Assembly: GCA_002104895.1 (NCBI GenBank)
Contig: MCFG01000132.1
Coordinates: 84,501 to 148,500, forward strand
Direction: 5' to 3'
DNA length: 64,000 bases
Source: Anaeromyces robustus
Lineage: Eukaryota; Neocallimastigomycota; Neocallimastigomycetes; Neocallimastigales; Neocallimastigaceae
The position numbers and the translations under genes were made by a program. The notes under the pieces were generated by a model. It saw only the letters and a list, made by a program, of their open reading frames with translations. It was not told the DNA's origin and ran no database searches. How positions within the stretch are numbered: the stretch's first letter is position 1; each line of letters begins with the position of its first letter. Shown piece after piece: positions 1-15,041 of the stretch.

Positions 1-2203
1 TTATAAGGAAAAAAATATATAATCATAATAATTTTACTTTTAAACAAATATAATTTGACACAAAAATTTTAATATAAAAAATATTATAAAAATCATTTAT
101 ATAAATTAAATTTCATATAAAGAATATGAAAAAATAATAAAATCAAATTTATTACCATTAAAAATAAATGAATATATTAATATAATAATAAATAAATAAA
201 ATATAATAAATAAATAAATGAAGAAACAATTAAAAAATTTACTTTTTTTTTTTTTAATTTAAAATTTCATATGTTATTAAATTTATTATTTTTAACATAT
301 AAATTTATTAATAATTATTATTAATTATTAATTATTAATTATTATTATTTCTATTATTCTATTTATTCTTTTTTATTTTTAATATTATTATTATATAAAA
401 AAATTCTTTTTTTAATATTTTTTTTAAACAAATTTTTTACTTTATTATTATGATATTTAATTTATAATATATTATATTACATTTATAATATATTACATTA
501 TATATTACATTAAATTTTGATATTGTATTATATTATCTTATTAGTTTTATTAATTAAATAATTAAATAATTTTCCATAATTCATTTATTTGGTATTGTTA
601 AAGTTCATTTTCATTAAACTTTATTATTATAAAAAATTATTTATTATTCATTTTATTCATTTTATTCATTTGTTCATTCATTTATATAAAAGATCAAAAT
701 TTAATAAACAATCATTTATTTATATATTATTAAAATTTAATAAATAAGGAAATCTAATATTTTTCATTGATACTAATAAACAAAAATAAAAAAAACTTTA
801 GGATAAAGAATTTCTTTTATATATTTTTATACATTTTATATTTTTTTTATTTTATAAATTATATGTTTTTATTTTCTTTATATTAAATATTTTAATCTTT
901 TCATATTATATAATTTCTATTTTATGATTTTTATTTGTATTATTTTAATAAATAAAATTATTAATAACATAATTATATTAATATTAATAATTATTTTATA
1001 ATACTTTTTTGTTATATATTTATATCTATTTATGAGTATAGTTATTAAATTTATCAATAATATATTACTAACATAGATAGATTTATCTTTTGTCTTTTTT
1101 TTTTATGTTAAATAATAATTATAAATTTAAATTAATTAATTAATTATATAAAAAAAATTACTTCTGTAAAAATAAATATTAATTATTGTTATAATAAAAT
1201 AAATGATGGTAGAAATATAAATCGAGCATATAAATCAAATGATTAAAAAATTTGTTAACTATAATAAAATAATTATATATATATATATCTAAAATAACTA
1301 ATGAATTTTATAATATATACTGAACTATGATTATCTAATATAATGATAATTACAATAACAGTAATACTTTAAATGATAATAAATAAATTATAAAAAATTT
1401 AAATAAAATAAAATAAAAAAAATGATAATAAAAAATTATAATAAAATAAAATAAAATAAAATAATAAATATAATAAATATAATAAATATTACGAATGCCA
1501 GGTTATCTTTATATATATATTTTTTTCTCTTTAAAAGTAGTTAACAAACAACGTTTAAATAATTCAAATAATTATTCTTTATTTTATATATATATATATA
1601 TCATATATAATATATATATATATATAAAATAATAACAAGCATTTTTTTTTTTTTTCAAATATATATATAGCTTTTCTTTTCTTATCATGGAAGCTTTAAC
1701 TTAACAGCCGCCTATTTATATTACTATCTATACTTAGGCCGCTTCCTATTATTAAATTATCATCATTTTTATTTAAAATAATTAATATTTTAATTTTTTT
1801 TTAATTTATCATAATTATATTATTATATAATCATATTATTTTAAAAAAAAATTATTTTTGAAGAAAAGAAAAGAAAAATTATAATTATCTTTTTTCTATA
1901 ACTAATAACTATAACTAAATATAACTTTACTTATTATTTAATTGCTTATATATCTTATAAAAATGAAATAGATAAAAAAAAAATATGAAAACTATTTATG
2001 ATTATTAAATTATTAATATTAATAACAATGCTTTTTTTCTTTTTTTTTTTTCTTTTTTTTTTCTTTTTTTTTTTTTTTTTTTTTTTTTTTTGTAATATAA
2101 TTAAATAAAATAATTTATTAATATATTAATAATTGAATATAAAAAAAATACATATATTATAAATATATTTGTTGTTTCGTTGTTGTGTTGTCTTTTTTTT
2201 TTT

Positions 2204-2236
<33 letters not shown>

Positions 2237-2890
2237 GTTATTATATTAGTATTGTAAAAATAAAAAAAAAATTATATATAAATTATAATATTAAAAATTT
2301 TGTTTAAAAAAAATTGTCTTTTTTTTTTTTTTTTTTTTTTTTTTTGATATATTTGCTTCTTTGAATATATATGAAAATATTGATAAGAATATTATTTTTA
2401 ATAAAATATATTAAATACTAACTTCTAATTGAATTAACAAATATAATAAATAATACACATATATCTTTTTTTTTTAAATTTTTAATTCCTTTTTTTTTTT
2501 TTTTCTTTTAATTTTTAACAAAAAAATTAAAAAAAAAAAAATAGAAATAAAAATTTATAATTAAAATTAACTAAATTTTTTGTTAATATATATGAAGAAT
2601 ATGAAGTATATAAATAAAATTCACAAAGATTTTAATTACTTATATATCCTTGCTTTTTTTTAAAAAAAAAAATGTTTTTAATTGCCTTCATTTTGTGAGT
2701 CTCTAAAAAAATTGAAATGAAATAAAATAATATTTTGTTTTATTTTATTTTGTTAATTGAAGATTAATAATTGTAGATAATATTGATTATATAATACAAA
2801 TTATTATAATGTATAAATATTAAAATGTTATAAAAAAATAAGAGTTAATATTATATAAATCTAATAAAATAAATTAAGATACAAATATAA

Positions 2891-2923
<33 letters not shown>

Positions 2924-2938
2924 ATTTATCACTTATGC
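1..2938. other. AT-rich intergenic region, no gene seen
   Basis: Almost pure A/T with long poly-T tracts (about 2034-2091, 2192-2215, 2320-2345) and short AT microsatellites. No reading frame with a sensible composition is visible. The only GC-containing patch is around 1680-1755, where GGAAGC and GCTTCC face each other about 55 nt apart. The last part presumably carries the 3' UTR of the SR-protein gene that ends at 2939 on the minus strand. Confidence 0.7.
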
Positions 2939-5342
2939 TTACGATGGGCTTTGTGGTTCACCACTTTTTTCTTTTTCTTCAGCTTCATTTTCACTGTTTT
3001 CAGCTTCATTCTTAGCATCAGTCATTTCTTGATCTTTTACTTGATCATTTTCAGTATTTGCTTGAGCTTGATCTTCTTCCATTGGTTTTTCACCATTTTC
3101 ACTTCTAGCTGGTGAATTTGATTTTGAAGAAGATCTTGAATTAGATCTTGAACGAGAACGTGAATGACTTCTAGAACGAGATCTAGAACGAGAACGTGAA
3201 CGACTGTATGAACGAGATCTAGATCTAGAACGAGAACGTGAAGAAGAATCAGAAACAGATCTAGATCTACTTCTAGATCTAGAACGAGGTGATTGGGATC
3301 TTGGTGAATAAGATCTTTCTCTGGAATCAGAGTGAGATCTACGACTTCTTGAACGACGTAAGGAACGACTTCTAGATCTTCTTCTACTTCTACGATCGCG
3401 TGAATAGGATCTTGAATCACTTCTAGATCTTGAACTGCTCTTACTAGATCTGGATCTAGATCTGGATCTGGATCTGGATCTGGATCTGGATCTTGAACGA
3501 GATCTACTTGAATAACTTCTTGAGCGAGATCTACGTGAAGAACTTTTATATATTAAAACAATTATAAACATTTAATAAATTATTCTTTCCAATTTTAAAA
3601 ATATAACAATTACAATTATTATTTTCTACTATATTAAGAGATATACTTACTATCTTCTTCTTGGTGAATAACTTCTACTTCTTGATCTTCTTCTTTCATG
3701 ACAATCACGAGCCCAGTGACCTTTTTATAAAAAAAAATTCAATCATATAATTATAATCATAAAGAAAAAGATTATTAATTAATTATTCAATTAAATATTC
3801 AATTTCATTTCAAATTTGAATTAAATTCAATAATTAAAAAAAAAAAAAAAAAAACTTTTTTGATATTTTTTCTACATATATTATGTATAAAAATGAAAAA
3901 ATAAAAAAAATCGTATAATATTATTTTTATACAATCATTATATTAATCTATATAATTTACTACGGTATAAAAAGTATTATTATATTAATCTTTAACAATA
4001 TAACATTAATGATATATGTATTAATGATATATCTATTAATACAAATTATAAATTATCCATATTATTACTACAAATATCAATACATATTATTTTGTAATGT
4101 ATTACTAAATATATGTAATGATATATATGCATATATAATGTAATAATTCTTTATTGAATACTCTAATCGTTATAAACTTTTTTTAAAAAAAAATGTATGT
4201 ATAATTTTAAAATAATACAAAAGAATAAAAGTTGAAATTAAATTTAAATCTTTATAATTAATTACCTTCTCTACCACATCTATAACATTCATTACTATTT
4301 GTTCTTCTTGAATTACCCTTAGCCCATTCTAAATAAAAGTAATTAAAAAAACAAATCATTAATTATTTGTCTTTTTTTTACTTAATAATTTTTTATAAAA
4401 AATTAATTTAACAATACTTGCCTACAACCATTTTACTACCCTTAAGTTTAACTTTTCCATTAACTTCTCTGATAGCATCTTCTGCATCTCTATTTATATT
4501 TAAATAATATTAATTATAAAATTAGTTAATACATTTAAATCTTAAAAATAATAATTATTATAAATTATCATAATACATACCTTTTATCTTCAAATTCAAC
4601 AAAACCGTAGTTAACTTTTTGAAATTTATATTGATGATAAAATTAAATATTGAAAAATTTAATTAAATTGAAAATGATAAAAAAAATAAAATTGGATAAT
4701 AATTAATATATTTATGAATCAAACTGCATTAATTATAAAATAAAAAACTACTTACAGCTACGACCATGCTGTTAGATTTTTAATTTGAAATATTTAAGTC
4801 ATTATTAATTTGTGTTTGAATATAAAATTAATGTTGATCAACATAAAATATTTAATATATTAAAAAAAATGAAATATATAAATTAATATAATCATTATTT
4901 AATTATTAAATTTATTATTGTAAAATGTTAATCATATAAAAAAAATTCTAATCATATATTTAATTGTAAATCTAATATCATCTATATTAACCTTTATATC
5001 ACATCTTTGAATTTTTCCATATTTGTAAAACACATCTACATTTTTTGAAATTATGATTTTTTTTATATTGTAATAAATTGATTGACAAATTTTATAATAT
5101 TATTAATTTATAAATAGATAAATATTATTAAATATTTATATAAATATATTTAAAAATTAAAAGAAAAAAAAAAAAAAAAAGATTTAATAAATTAGTAATG
5201 GTTATACATCTTTAAAATCTATATTTCTATATATTATATTATGTAATTATAAATTGAATTATTTTAAATGATCTTTTAGTTTCTAACCTTCTAAATCGCG
5301 TGGTCTTACATCAGTTTGTAAACGACCGATAAAAAGAGCCAT
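2939..5342 (-). CDS. SR-family splicing factor (RRM, one CCHC zinc knuckle, RS domain)
   Basis: Pre-mRNA splicing regulator of the SR family, expected in nuclear speckles. I assembled eight exons: 5342-5288, 5035-4992, 4768-4756, 4614-4581, 4489-4422, 4328-4266, 3720-3651 and 3542-2939. They sum to 951 nt and encode 316 aa. An RRM lies at residues 1-75, with RNP2-like LFIGRL at 3-8 and RNP1-like YGFVEFED at 40-47. A zinc knuckle C86-X2-C89-X4-H94-X4-C99 follows (CYRCGREGHWARDC). Residues about 101-259 are a dense RS/SR dipeptide domain, and about 260-316 are an acidic Glu/Asn-rich tail. The order RRM, knuckle, RS matches plant RSZ/RS2Z proteins and metazoan SRSF7; the acidic tail is an extra. 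The start is the first ATG and places the RRM directly at the N-terminus. Oddities: exon 3 is only 13 nt, and the intron after 4422 starts with GC instead of GT. Confidence 0.95.
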
Positions 5343-5493
5343 TTTTCATATATTTACTCTTTTTAATAAAAAGTCATAAAAAAAAGAAAAAAATATATTA
5401 CTTTAATAAAATTAAAATTAAACCTTTTCTTTTAATTCAATTAAAAAAAAAAAAGAAAAAGATATTTAATATTACACTAATAAAAAATTAGCT

Positions 5494-5533
<40 letters not shown>

Positions 5534-5897
5534 AATATTTTTTTATATAATTATGATAGGAAAAAAGTAAATAAATAATTTTTAAATATAAATAAATATT
5601 ATATTATAATAATAAAAAATTAAATGAATATATAATAAATTTTAGTAAATAAAATAAAAAATTTTTTTAATATAAACTTTATTTTTTAATATAAATTTCA
5701 AATATATTAAAATTTCTATTTATATTACTTTATTGAATATATTAGAATATATTATTATTATATATTATTAATATAATATATATATTATTTGAAAATACAT
5801 AAATAAATAAATAAATTAAATAAATAAATAAACAAATTGAATAAATACAAATATATAAATAAATAATTTTTAGAACTAATTATTAATAACCGTTTAG

Positions 5898-5932
<35 letters not shown>

Positions 5933-7799
5933 CTAAAGTACAATTATTATTTCCATAAATATTAAGAATAAATAAGAATAAATTAGAAGATATATATTAA
6001 ACTATATATACAATACAAAACAATACAAAATATTTAAAATAAAATTAATACAATTTTTTTTACTTTATTTATTAATACTCATTAGAACTTATTACTTAAT
6101 ATAAAAAATTAAAAATAAAAGGATAAGCATTTTTATTTACCCTTTCTATTTCATTTTAAAATATTTTTATTTAATATTTATTCCTTTTCTTTTCTGCTCT
6201 TTTCCTTTTTATATTATTTTACATTCCAAAAAAAAAAATGCTGAGTTTTTTTTAAAAAAAAATGTAAAACATGAAATATTAAAAAGAAACCAATCAAATT
6301 CATTAAGGCTAAATTAATAGCAAATCATAATTCAAATAAACTGTTAATGTAACATAAATTTAACAATTAATGTAAAGACCTACTATCAACTTAGGGAAAG
6401 GAAAAATCATAATTTATGGTAGAGTTTTGAAATATGAATAAATTATATAAAAATATAAAATAAAACAAAAAATTAATCATAAAAATTAAAATAAAGATAA
6501 AGATAAAAAAGTGAAAAATTAAATGTGACATAACTGTATTGCAAGCATAGTAATATTACATAGAAAAGAATAATAATAAATAATTATTTATATTATTCTT
6601 TTATATTAATTTAAAAAATTAAAAAAAAAAAAATTCATTAAGGTAAATGGTACAATTTTTAATTATACATTATATATTAAATATTATATTATATTATATA
6701 TAATATAAATATGAATACAAAATAGAAATAGAAATAGAAATAAGAATAGAAATAGAAATAATTACATTATTAAAATATAATCTATTATTTCATTTTTAAT
6801 TTTTATAATATATATTATAATAATATAATATATATATTTTATTTTGGTTAAAGATTGTAATACAATAATATTTTTATATAATAATTCTAAAATATAATAA
6901 ATTTATTATTTATATTAAAATTAATTTAAAATATATATATAGATTTTTTCAATACTTAACAATAATAGAAATAATCAAAAAGAAAAATTATCTTCATATT
7001 TTTTTTTTGGTACTAAATAAAGCTAAAGAAAATAAAAAAAAAAAAAAAATACAGAAACTTTAAAATATATTTTTTAAACCATTATAATTCAAAAATTATA
7101 TACAAACACATTAACAATTTTTTGAAAAAAAAAGTTTCAATTTAATTTTATTAATTTTTTTTTTTTTTAATATTTGTTTTAATATAATAAATATATAAAA
7201 AATCATAAAATACATATATATTTTTATTATAAGAAAAAAAAAAAAGTTATAAAAATTATAAATATATATAAAAAATATGAAAAAAAAATAATTTTATTAA
7301 TAGATTAATATATTTATTTTAATCATTTTATTATTATTTATATATATGTTATTGCTTTATTTTTAAAAAAAAAATTCTTTTTTTTTTTTTTATTTCTTTT
7401 TTGTTCACTGTATCTGATATAAATCTGTTCTACTAAAATAAATATAAAAAAATAAAAAAATATATTATTATATAATATAATTGTAAAAAAAAAAAAAATG
7501 AAATGAAAATAAAAAATAAAAATAAAAAATAAAATCATACATATATATATTCTTTTTTTTTTTTTTTTAATAATGTCTCATTATTAAAAAAAAATAATAT
7601 AAAATAAAAAATAGTAAATAAATATACATTTATGTTACATTTAACATTGTATATATTTGTTATATCCACTTTAATATATAAATATATACTAATAATTTAT
7701 ATTATTTGATGTAAAGCCTAGAATTATGAATAAATATATAATTATGATAAAAAATAATTAAAATTAGTAATACATATTTATTAACATACTAAAATATTA

Positions 7800-7877
<78 letters not shown>

Positions 7878-7881
7878 GCTG
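5343..7881. other. Intergenic region with homopolymers and an (ATT)n tract
   Basis: Upstream flank of the SR gene and downstream flank of the APSES gene. It contains facing T/A runs near 5896-5932, an (AAATAG)n-like patch near 6718-6762 and an (ATT)n array at about 7800-7876. A short less AT-biased patch lies near 6370-6425. Small frames here are low-complexity Phe/Ile/Tyr strings with no domain. Confidence 0.6.
7800..7876. repeat. (ATT)n trinucleotide array
   Basis: Uninterrupted ATT units immediately downstream of the stop codon of the APSES gene, probably within its 3' UTR. Confidence 0.9.
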
Positions 7882-9897
7882 TTAATTACCATTATAATCA
7901 GCATTATTAATTTGAGTTATTCTTTCATCATTATATTTTGGATTATTTCCATTATAATTAGTATTATTAATAGATGCTATATCATTATTATCTATCCAGT
8001 TAGTGTAATTTTGATATATTAATGATGGCTAATAAAACATATTTTATATTATAATAAAAATTATACATATATATATATATATACTTAGAATGCTTCCTTA
8101 TAATTATTATTTATTATTTATTATTTATTGTCTATTATTTATTTATTTATTTATCTATCTTATTTATTTATTTATCTTATTTATCTTATTTATCTTATTT
8201 TATTTATCCTATTTATCTTATTTTATTTTTATTTTATTTTTGATTTAGTTACTTTATTATATATATATAAAAATAATTTATATTATCTTACATTCGGATT
8301 GGAAGAATAATTAGATAGATTATTATAAGATGTATTTTGAATTTGTTTAGATAATTGATTGTTATATTGAATCGAACTAACATTAGAATTATCATAAATA
8401 TTTGGATATGAATTATAAGAATTAGACTGAAGTTGAGAATGGATTTGTATTGGGGAAAATTGATTTAGAGGTCTCTGTGTTGATTGAGAATTCTTTTTTA
8501 TTGATTTATTAATATTGGAATATTGAACTTGAAGATTATATTCTATACATATTTATAATTTATAATAAAATAGAGATTTACTAAATTAATATTAATCTAT
8601 TATTTTTACTAAAAAATTTCAATTTATTATTATTATATTAGAATTAAAATTACCTTGTTGAAAACCTTCATTTTGTGGTTGATTAAAATAGGAATGCTCT
8701 TCTTCATTGTAAACAAAATTCTTTTCAGGTGTATGAATAATATATTCTAAATTGCAAGGATTCATATAATTCGGATTTTGAGTCATAGGATGATTTATAT
8801 CATTAGATGAAGTAGCAATATTTTCCGTTGGTAACTCCGTCATATTATTATGTTTTAATGAATTATTATTAATATATTGAGCTAAATAAGGATGGAACTT
8901 TTGATTTGAAGACATTGGGTTTTGATAACAATTGTTAATGACACCAGAATATTTATTAGATATATAATCATCATCTGCATATCTATCCTTAATTCTCATA
9001 TATGGTTCATATTTACCCTTAAGTTCCATTTGACTTTCTTCGTCTAAATATTTAGATGGATCATCCTCCAAAATAATATTAATCTCTGGAGTAATTTTAT
9101 GTTTTTCTGTAATCAATCTAGCACGAGATAATGGTATCCTTTATATAATAATATATTTAAAAAAAAAATTAGAATTAAAAAACAAAAATTAATATAAAAA
9201 TAAAAATAAAAATAAAAATTATAAAAATAATAATAATTTATATAATATTATATTATTCATAATATATAGAGAATATTTATATAATTCGAATAAATTGATA
9301 TAAAAAAAATTTTTTTTTTCAATTTACCAAACCCCCTTTAAATTTAATGGACCATGTTTAATAACATTTCTTTCCTTTTCATTCTTTAAAATACCATCTC
9401 TTCTACCTCTTGTTAATCCTCCTATATTTAAAAGTTTAGTTCCATTAACCGTATGATTATCAATTCTTCTTGAAAGAGTTTTAGTTCCAACTTTTAATTG
9501 GAAAACAAATGTATTTTTGTCTTCCCATGGAATAAGAATTAATTTTGGTTCTTCTTCTTTTTTATCTTTATATTTATATAAAAAAAATAAATAATTTTAT
9601 ATATAAAAAAATAAATAAAAAAAATATATTATTATTATTATATTTATATTTATATTTATATTTATTATTTAAAATAAGACAAATTATTTAAATTATTTAA
9701 AATTAAAAATTAAAAATTTCAATAATTAATTAATAAAAGTAAATAAAATTGTTTTATGCTATATTTTGTTACACAATAAAACATTCTCAAATTATTAAAT
9801 AAATTTTTTTAAAATATATAATAATTATAATTAATAATAAATAATAAATAATAAACATTTTATTAATTTATTAATTTATTAATTTATTTATCTGTTT

Positions 9898-9929
<32 letters not shown>

Positions 9930-12900
9930 TTATAATATTATAATAATAGCTTCATAAATTAAAAATTTCAATTAAACTTAATATAATAATAAATATTAAT
10001 TTGTCTTATTTAATTTTACCATCAACAGCATGATATCCTTGATTTTGATTTTGATCATCCAAAATAGGTGGTTGATTATACATTTCAAGATTACTTTGTT
10101 TATTTGAAGTATTGAAATTATCTTGATTTTGATTTTGATTTTCATTTGGATTTTGATTTATATCATTACTGCTATATCCTCCTAACATATTTTGATTATT
10201 TATATTTTGATGGTTATCATTATTATAGAAATATTGAATATTTGTATTATATTGTAAATTTGATGAATTTTGATCATAAATATTACTAGTAACAGTAGAA
10301 TTAAAGTTATTGTTACTGTTATTATTATTGTTATTATTTCCACGATTATTATTATTATTGTTATTATTAACATTACTATTATAAGCATTTGTCATAGTAA
10401 AACCTTGATCGCTTCGATTTATTATTCGATCATTTTGATTCATCATATGGCTTTGTGGTTGATTATTAAATGTAAGTGGAATAGAAGAATTATTATCAGA
10501 AACGTTAAGAGATTTTTTATTATTAATAGAACCATTATTAATTATTTGATTATTATTGGTATTCTCTTGATATGGTTGATTATAAGTTGATTCATTATGA
10601 ATATTTTCAATCTCATTATTAAAGGATAATGAATTTTGCTGAGGATTATTATAGAAACTTGGAATAGACTGAGATAATTGATTATTATTAAAGAATATTT
10701 CTGTATTATCTGAATTATTTATCCGTAATGTATTTATATCATTAGATGGTTGTGATATTACTATTGAAATTATTCATAAATAGGAAATATATAGTAACAT
10801 AATTAGTAAATTAAAAAAAAAATTAGTAAAAAATAAAAAATAAAATAATAATAAAATATCATTTAAATAACTATAATTACAATTCATATTCTCATTCTCA
10901 TTATTATATTGATTTTTAACATATTGTGTATCTCTTAAATTCCTTTGATTATTATTATTCATAGATTGAATTTGAGCATATTGGTCATAATTATTTTGTA
11001 AAATCATAGAAGTTGGAATATGAGGTCCAGGTCCAGAATCATTATCATTTTTACTTGGAATAGATTGATCATTAATAATATCTATATTATTTGAATGAAA
11101 AAACAAAGATGAAAATGAAATTTTTTTAATATTATTATCTATTGTTACTATTATTTTATTACAATTAAAATAAATCAAATAAACAAAATAATAATAAGAA
11201 GAAATAAAACAAATAAAAAAAAAGAAAAATAAAACAAAAAAAAAGAAGAAAAAATAATAAAAGAAAAAAATAAGATCCATAATGAATTAATAACCATGTA
11301 TATATAAAAAAAATAATATTATATTTACCATAAACGTTGTCTAAATTTAGATTATTAGATGATTTCTGATTATACGATGGAATTTCACTTAAGGTTGAAG
11401 AATCTTTAAATATTTCATAATTAATATTATCATTATTATTAGTAATGTAATCATGAATATTATAATAATGTTATTATTATAATTATTTATTTATGATACA
11501 ATTATTATATAATTAATTTGTTTATTATTTATAATATAAATAAAATTAAAATAAAATAAAATAAAATAAAATAAATATAAAATAAATATATATATATATA
11601 ATATAAATAATAAATATATTGATAAAAAAAAAATAATAAAAAAATGAACTAAATTATTACTCTTCTTAGTAACTTTAGAATCTGGATGAATATTTTTATT
11701 TGCTGGATGATTAATTGATGAAGTTGTGGACGTATTTATATAAGATGATCTATAATCTGACGGTTGAGATACAACTGGATTATTATTGTTTATTGAGGGG
11801 TATCTTGAAAGATTTGAAACATTATTAGATATGGCAACTAAAGATGAATTAGGAATATTATTTATTTCAAATGAATATATTGATTGATTTTCATTGGAAT
11901 CATATTGATCTGAATTAGAAACAGAATTAGATAAAGTATTAGAAGTATTAGCTGATTTACTTTTAATATTTGACACATCTGAAGATTCTGGTGTAATAAG
12001 TGATAATGAATAGGGTTTATTCATTTCTCCTTTATTAATATTTAAATTTTGTAAATTACTAAGACTACTATTAGAAATAGATATTTCTTGACCATCATTA
12101 ATATTCTCTGATAATTTTACGGTTTTGCTGGCAATATCTTTATCAAACTTTCTTTTAAAATCTGAATTTAAAGTATCTTCATGTTCACCATTATCACTAC
12201 AATGCTTATTAGTAGGAGTAGAATTAATAGAAGAACAAGGTGTTGGTAAACAATCTTGAATAGATTTATTACCTTCTAAATCATCTGAAGAAGTATTAAA
12301 ATTTGAAGATAATGTTTCTAATAGGAATGAACCTAATGAATTAGAATTATGACTATTGTTGTCATTATTATTACTGTTATTGTTATTATTATTATTGTTG
12401 TTGTTGTTGTTGTTGTTGCCATTATTACTAATCTTATTATTGTTGTTGTTATTATTACCAAGGTTATTGTTATTGTTTCTGTTATTATTATTGTTATCAT
12501 TATTATTATTACTATTATTATTATGAATATTAGAATTCTTACTAATGTTTTGATTAAGTTTATTATTGTTGATGTTGTCCTGACTTTGATTATTATCTAA
12601 AGAACTAATATTAGAAGAATCAGCATTCATTCGTTCCATTTTATTTATATTCATGGAAGATGAATTACTGTTATTATTATTATTATTATTGTTATTGTTA
12701 TTATTATAATTCTGTTTCCCGTATATTAACGAATCATTTGAATTATCATGGTATTCTTCATATGCTGGAGAAGAAAAAGGAAGATGAGTTTTATTAGTAG
12801 TTAATTGATAATTATATTCTTTTTTATTTGAACTATTTACTAAGGAATGAGAATTGTTTTTCGGTGTATATTCTGATGATGAATAATAATCCGTTGCTTT

Positions 12901-13515
12901 ATATTGTGATCTTTTATCCATAGATGAATTATATTGTTCTTTTAAATGAGTCATGGACCGTTTTGTTAACTTGACACTTGATGGTGATAATGGCCTTTTA
13001 AGAGCTTTTACTTCAGATAATACATAATCCGAATTTGGAGGTTCTTTATTGGTATTATTATTACTATTATTTTTTGAATGAACTCCTATATCTAAATTAC
13101 TTTTTGACGTCATGGTGGTATTTAATGGTCTTTGTTTACTTGTCGGTGGACTTAAAGGTTTAAATGTATCCTTTTTAATTGTACTTGATTTAATTTCAGT
13201 TTTGGATGTAGGTATATGAGGAGAATCTTGTTCTAAATGTATCTTTTTCGTTTCCATATTATTATTTTTTTGAATTTCACTTCTTTTATGCTTAATAGAA
13301 TGAGTATTATTATTCATTATATTATTATTGTAACTTTCTTTATAATTATTATTCTTCATATTTTTGTTATTATCATTAAGTGGGGTTGTAGTAATATCTG
13401 AAGTTTTAGCTTCACGTTGATAGTTTTGTGCTGAATTCATAGTTGTTTGATTATCAGAATAATTTAAAATAATACTATTATTAATATTACTAAATGTCGT
13501 TTTTTGTCTACTCAT
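7882..13515 (-). CDS. StuA/Efg1/Asm1-type APSES-domain transcription factor, Asn-rich
   Basis: Sequence-specific DNA-binding regulator of the fungus-only APSES family (StuA, Efg1, Phd1, Sok2), which control morphogenesis and sporulation. I assembled eight exons: 13515-11661, 11403-11329, 11081-10881, 10760-10020, 9565-9328, 9138-8654, 8542-8292 and 8028-7882. All phases agree; the total is 3993 nt and 1330 aa. The APSES domain lies at about residues 960-1060 and is split by the intron 9327-9139 inside the Trp codon of KGVW. Its diagnostic block NGTKLLNIGGLTRGRRDG is followed by HGPLNLKGVW and IPLSRARLITEKHKI. The roughly 950 N-terminal residues are Asn/Ser-rich with long poly-Asn runs, and the C-terminal region is Asn/Gln-rich. 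Known StuA proteins are usually about half this length. The least certain joint is the intron 11660-11404, chosen because it is the only one that keeps frame. The N-terminal part could in principle be a separate gene. Confidence 0.9.
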
Positions 13516-14680
13516 TTCTTTAAAATTTTTTTTTTAAATTATTTAAAATATTTAAAAAAAAAGTGAAGATAAAAAATAATTTTTAAATTACTTTTGATAT
13601 CCTGCTCTTTCTTATAAACTCTATTATAATTAATTTATGAATTACTTAAGATATTATGTACTGAAGTCTTTATTACTATATCGATTATCTCTATAATACT
13701 AATAAATTTAAATATATATATTTTTATAATATAATAAATAATGAAGGTATATTAGTCATAACATTTCATTGTTTTATTGAAAATATTTTTGAATAGGAAA
13801 TAATATTGAATATTAAATGCTATTATTATATTATTATTATTATTATATTATTATTATTATTATTATTATTATTGTAATGATATTTAATGATTATTTTTTA
13901 AATTAATATTACTGTATTATTATTATTATTATTATATAATTTATTTATTATTGTAAAATCTTTTAATTTAATTAAATGAGGGCAATAGCCCATAAATATT
14001 GGAAAGTATAATAGGGTAGGATAATTATGATTATAAAAATGATAATGTTTATTTTTTATTATTAGAATAAATTATTTTATATTATGATAAATTGTTATAT
14101 AAAAAACCTTTGTTTTTTTTTTTTTTCTAGTTTACTTTTTTAATATATATAAAAATAAATTTATATATATAGTATTTCTGTGTTTTTTATCTTTATATTA
14201 TTATTATCATATAAATAATTTAAAAACAATATATAATAATGTTAATAATAAATAATTAAGTTTATAAGTGTTATAAAAAAAAGAAAGAAAGAAAAAAAAA
14301 TGCTATAATTTCTATTATAAAATTTATTACATAATTAAAATATTATAAATAAAACTATATAAATAAAAAAAAATATTTTATAAAAAAATTTTTTTTTTTG
14401 ATAATTAAAAATTATATCGAAAAAAAAAAAATTTAATTATAAATCTGTATTTTTATATATTACTAATGCATTGATAATATATTATTAAATTAAATAATAT
14501 ATATAGAATTAAATTTCTATTAAATATTTAATTAAATAACATGTATAATCCATAAAAATTATAATTCATATTTAAATATAAAAATACTATATATTGAATT
14601 AATAATCATTAATATATCCTTTATAATAATTCTTTAATATTATACCATTATATATAGGATTGGTATATTTAACTAATTCT

Positions 14681-15041
<361 letters not shown>

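Noticed and set aside
7338-7538. Minus-strand Phe/Ile-rich frame
   Set aside because: Runs through poly-T/poly-A tracts; no coding features.
12349-12600. Plus-strand frame opposite the APSES gene
   Set aside because: Antisense shadow of poly-Asn codons.
13980-13991. GGGC-AATA-GCCC hairpin
   Set aside because: Only four base pairs; easily chance.
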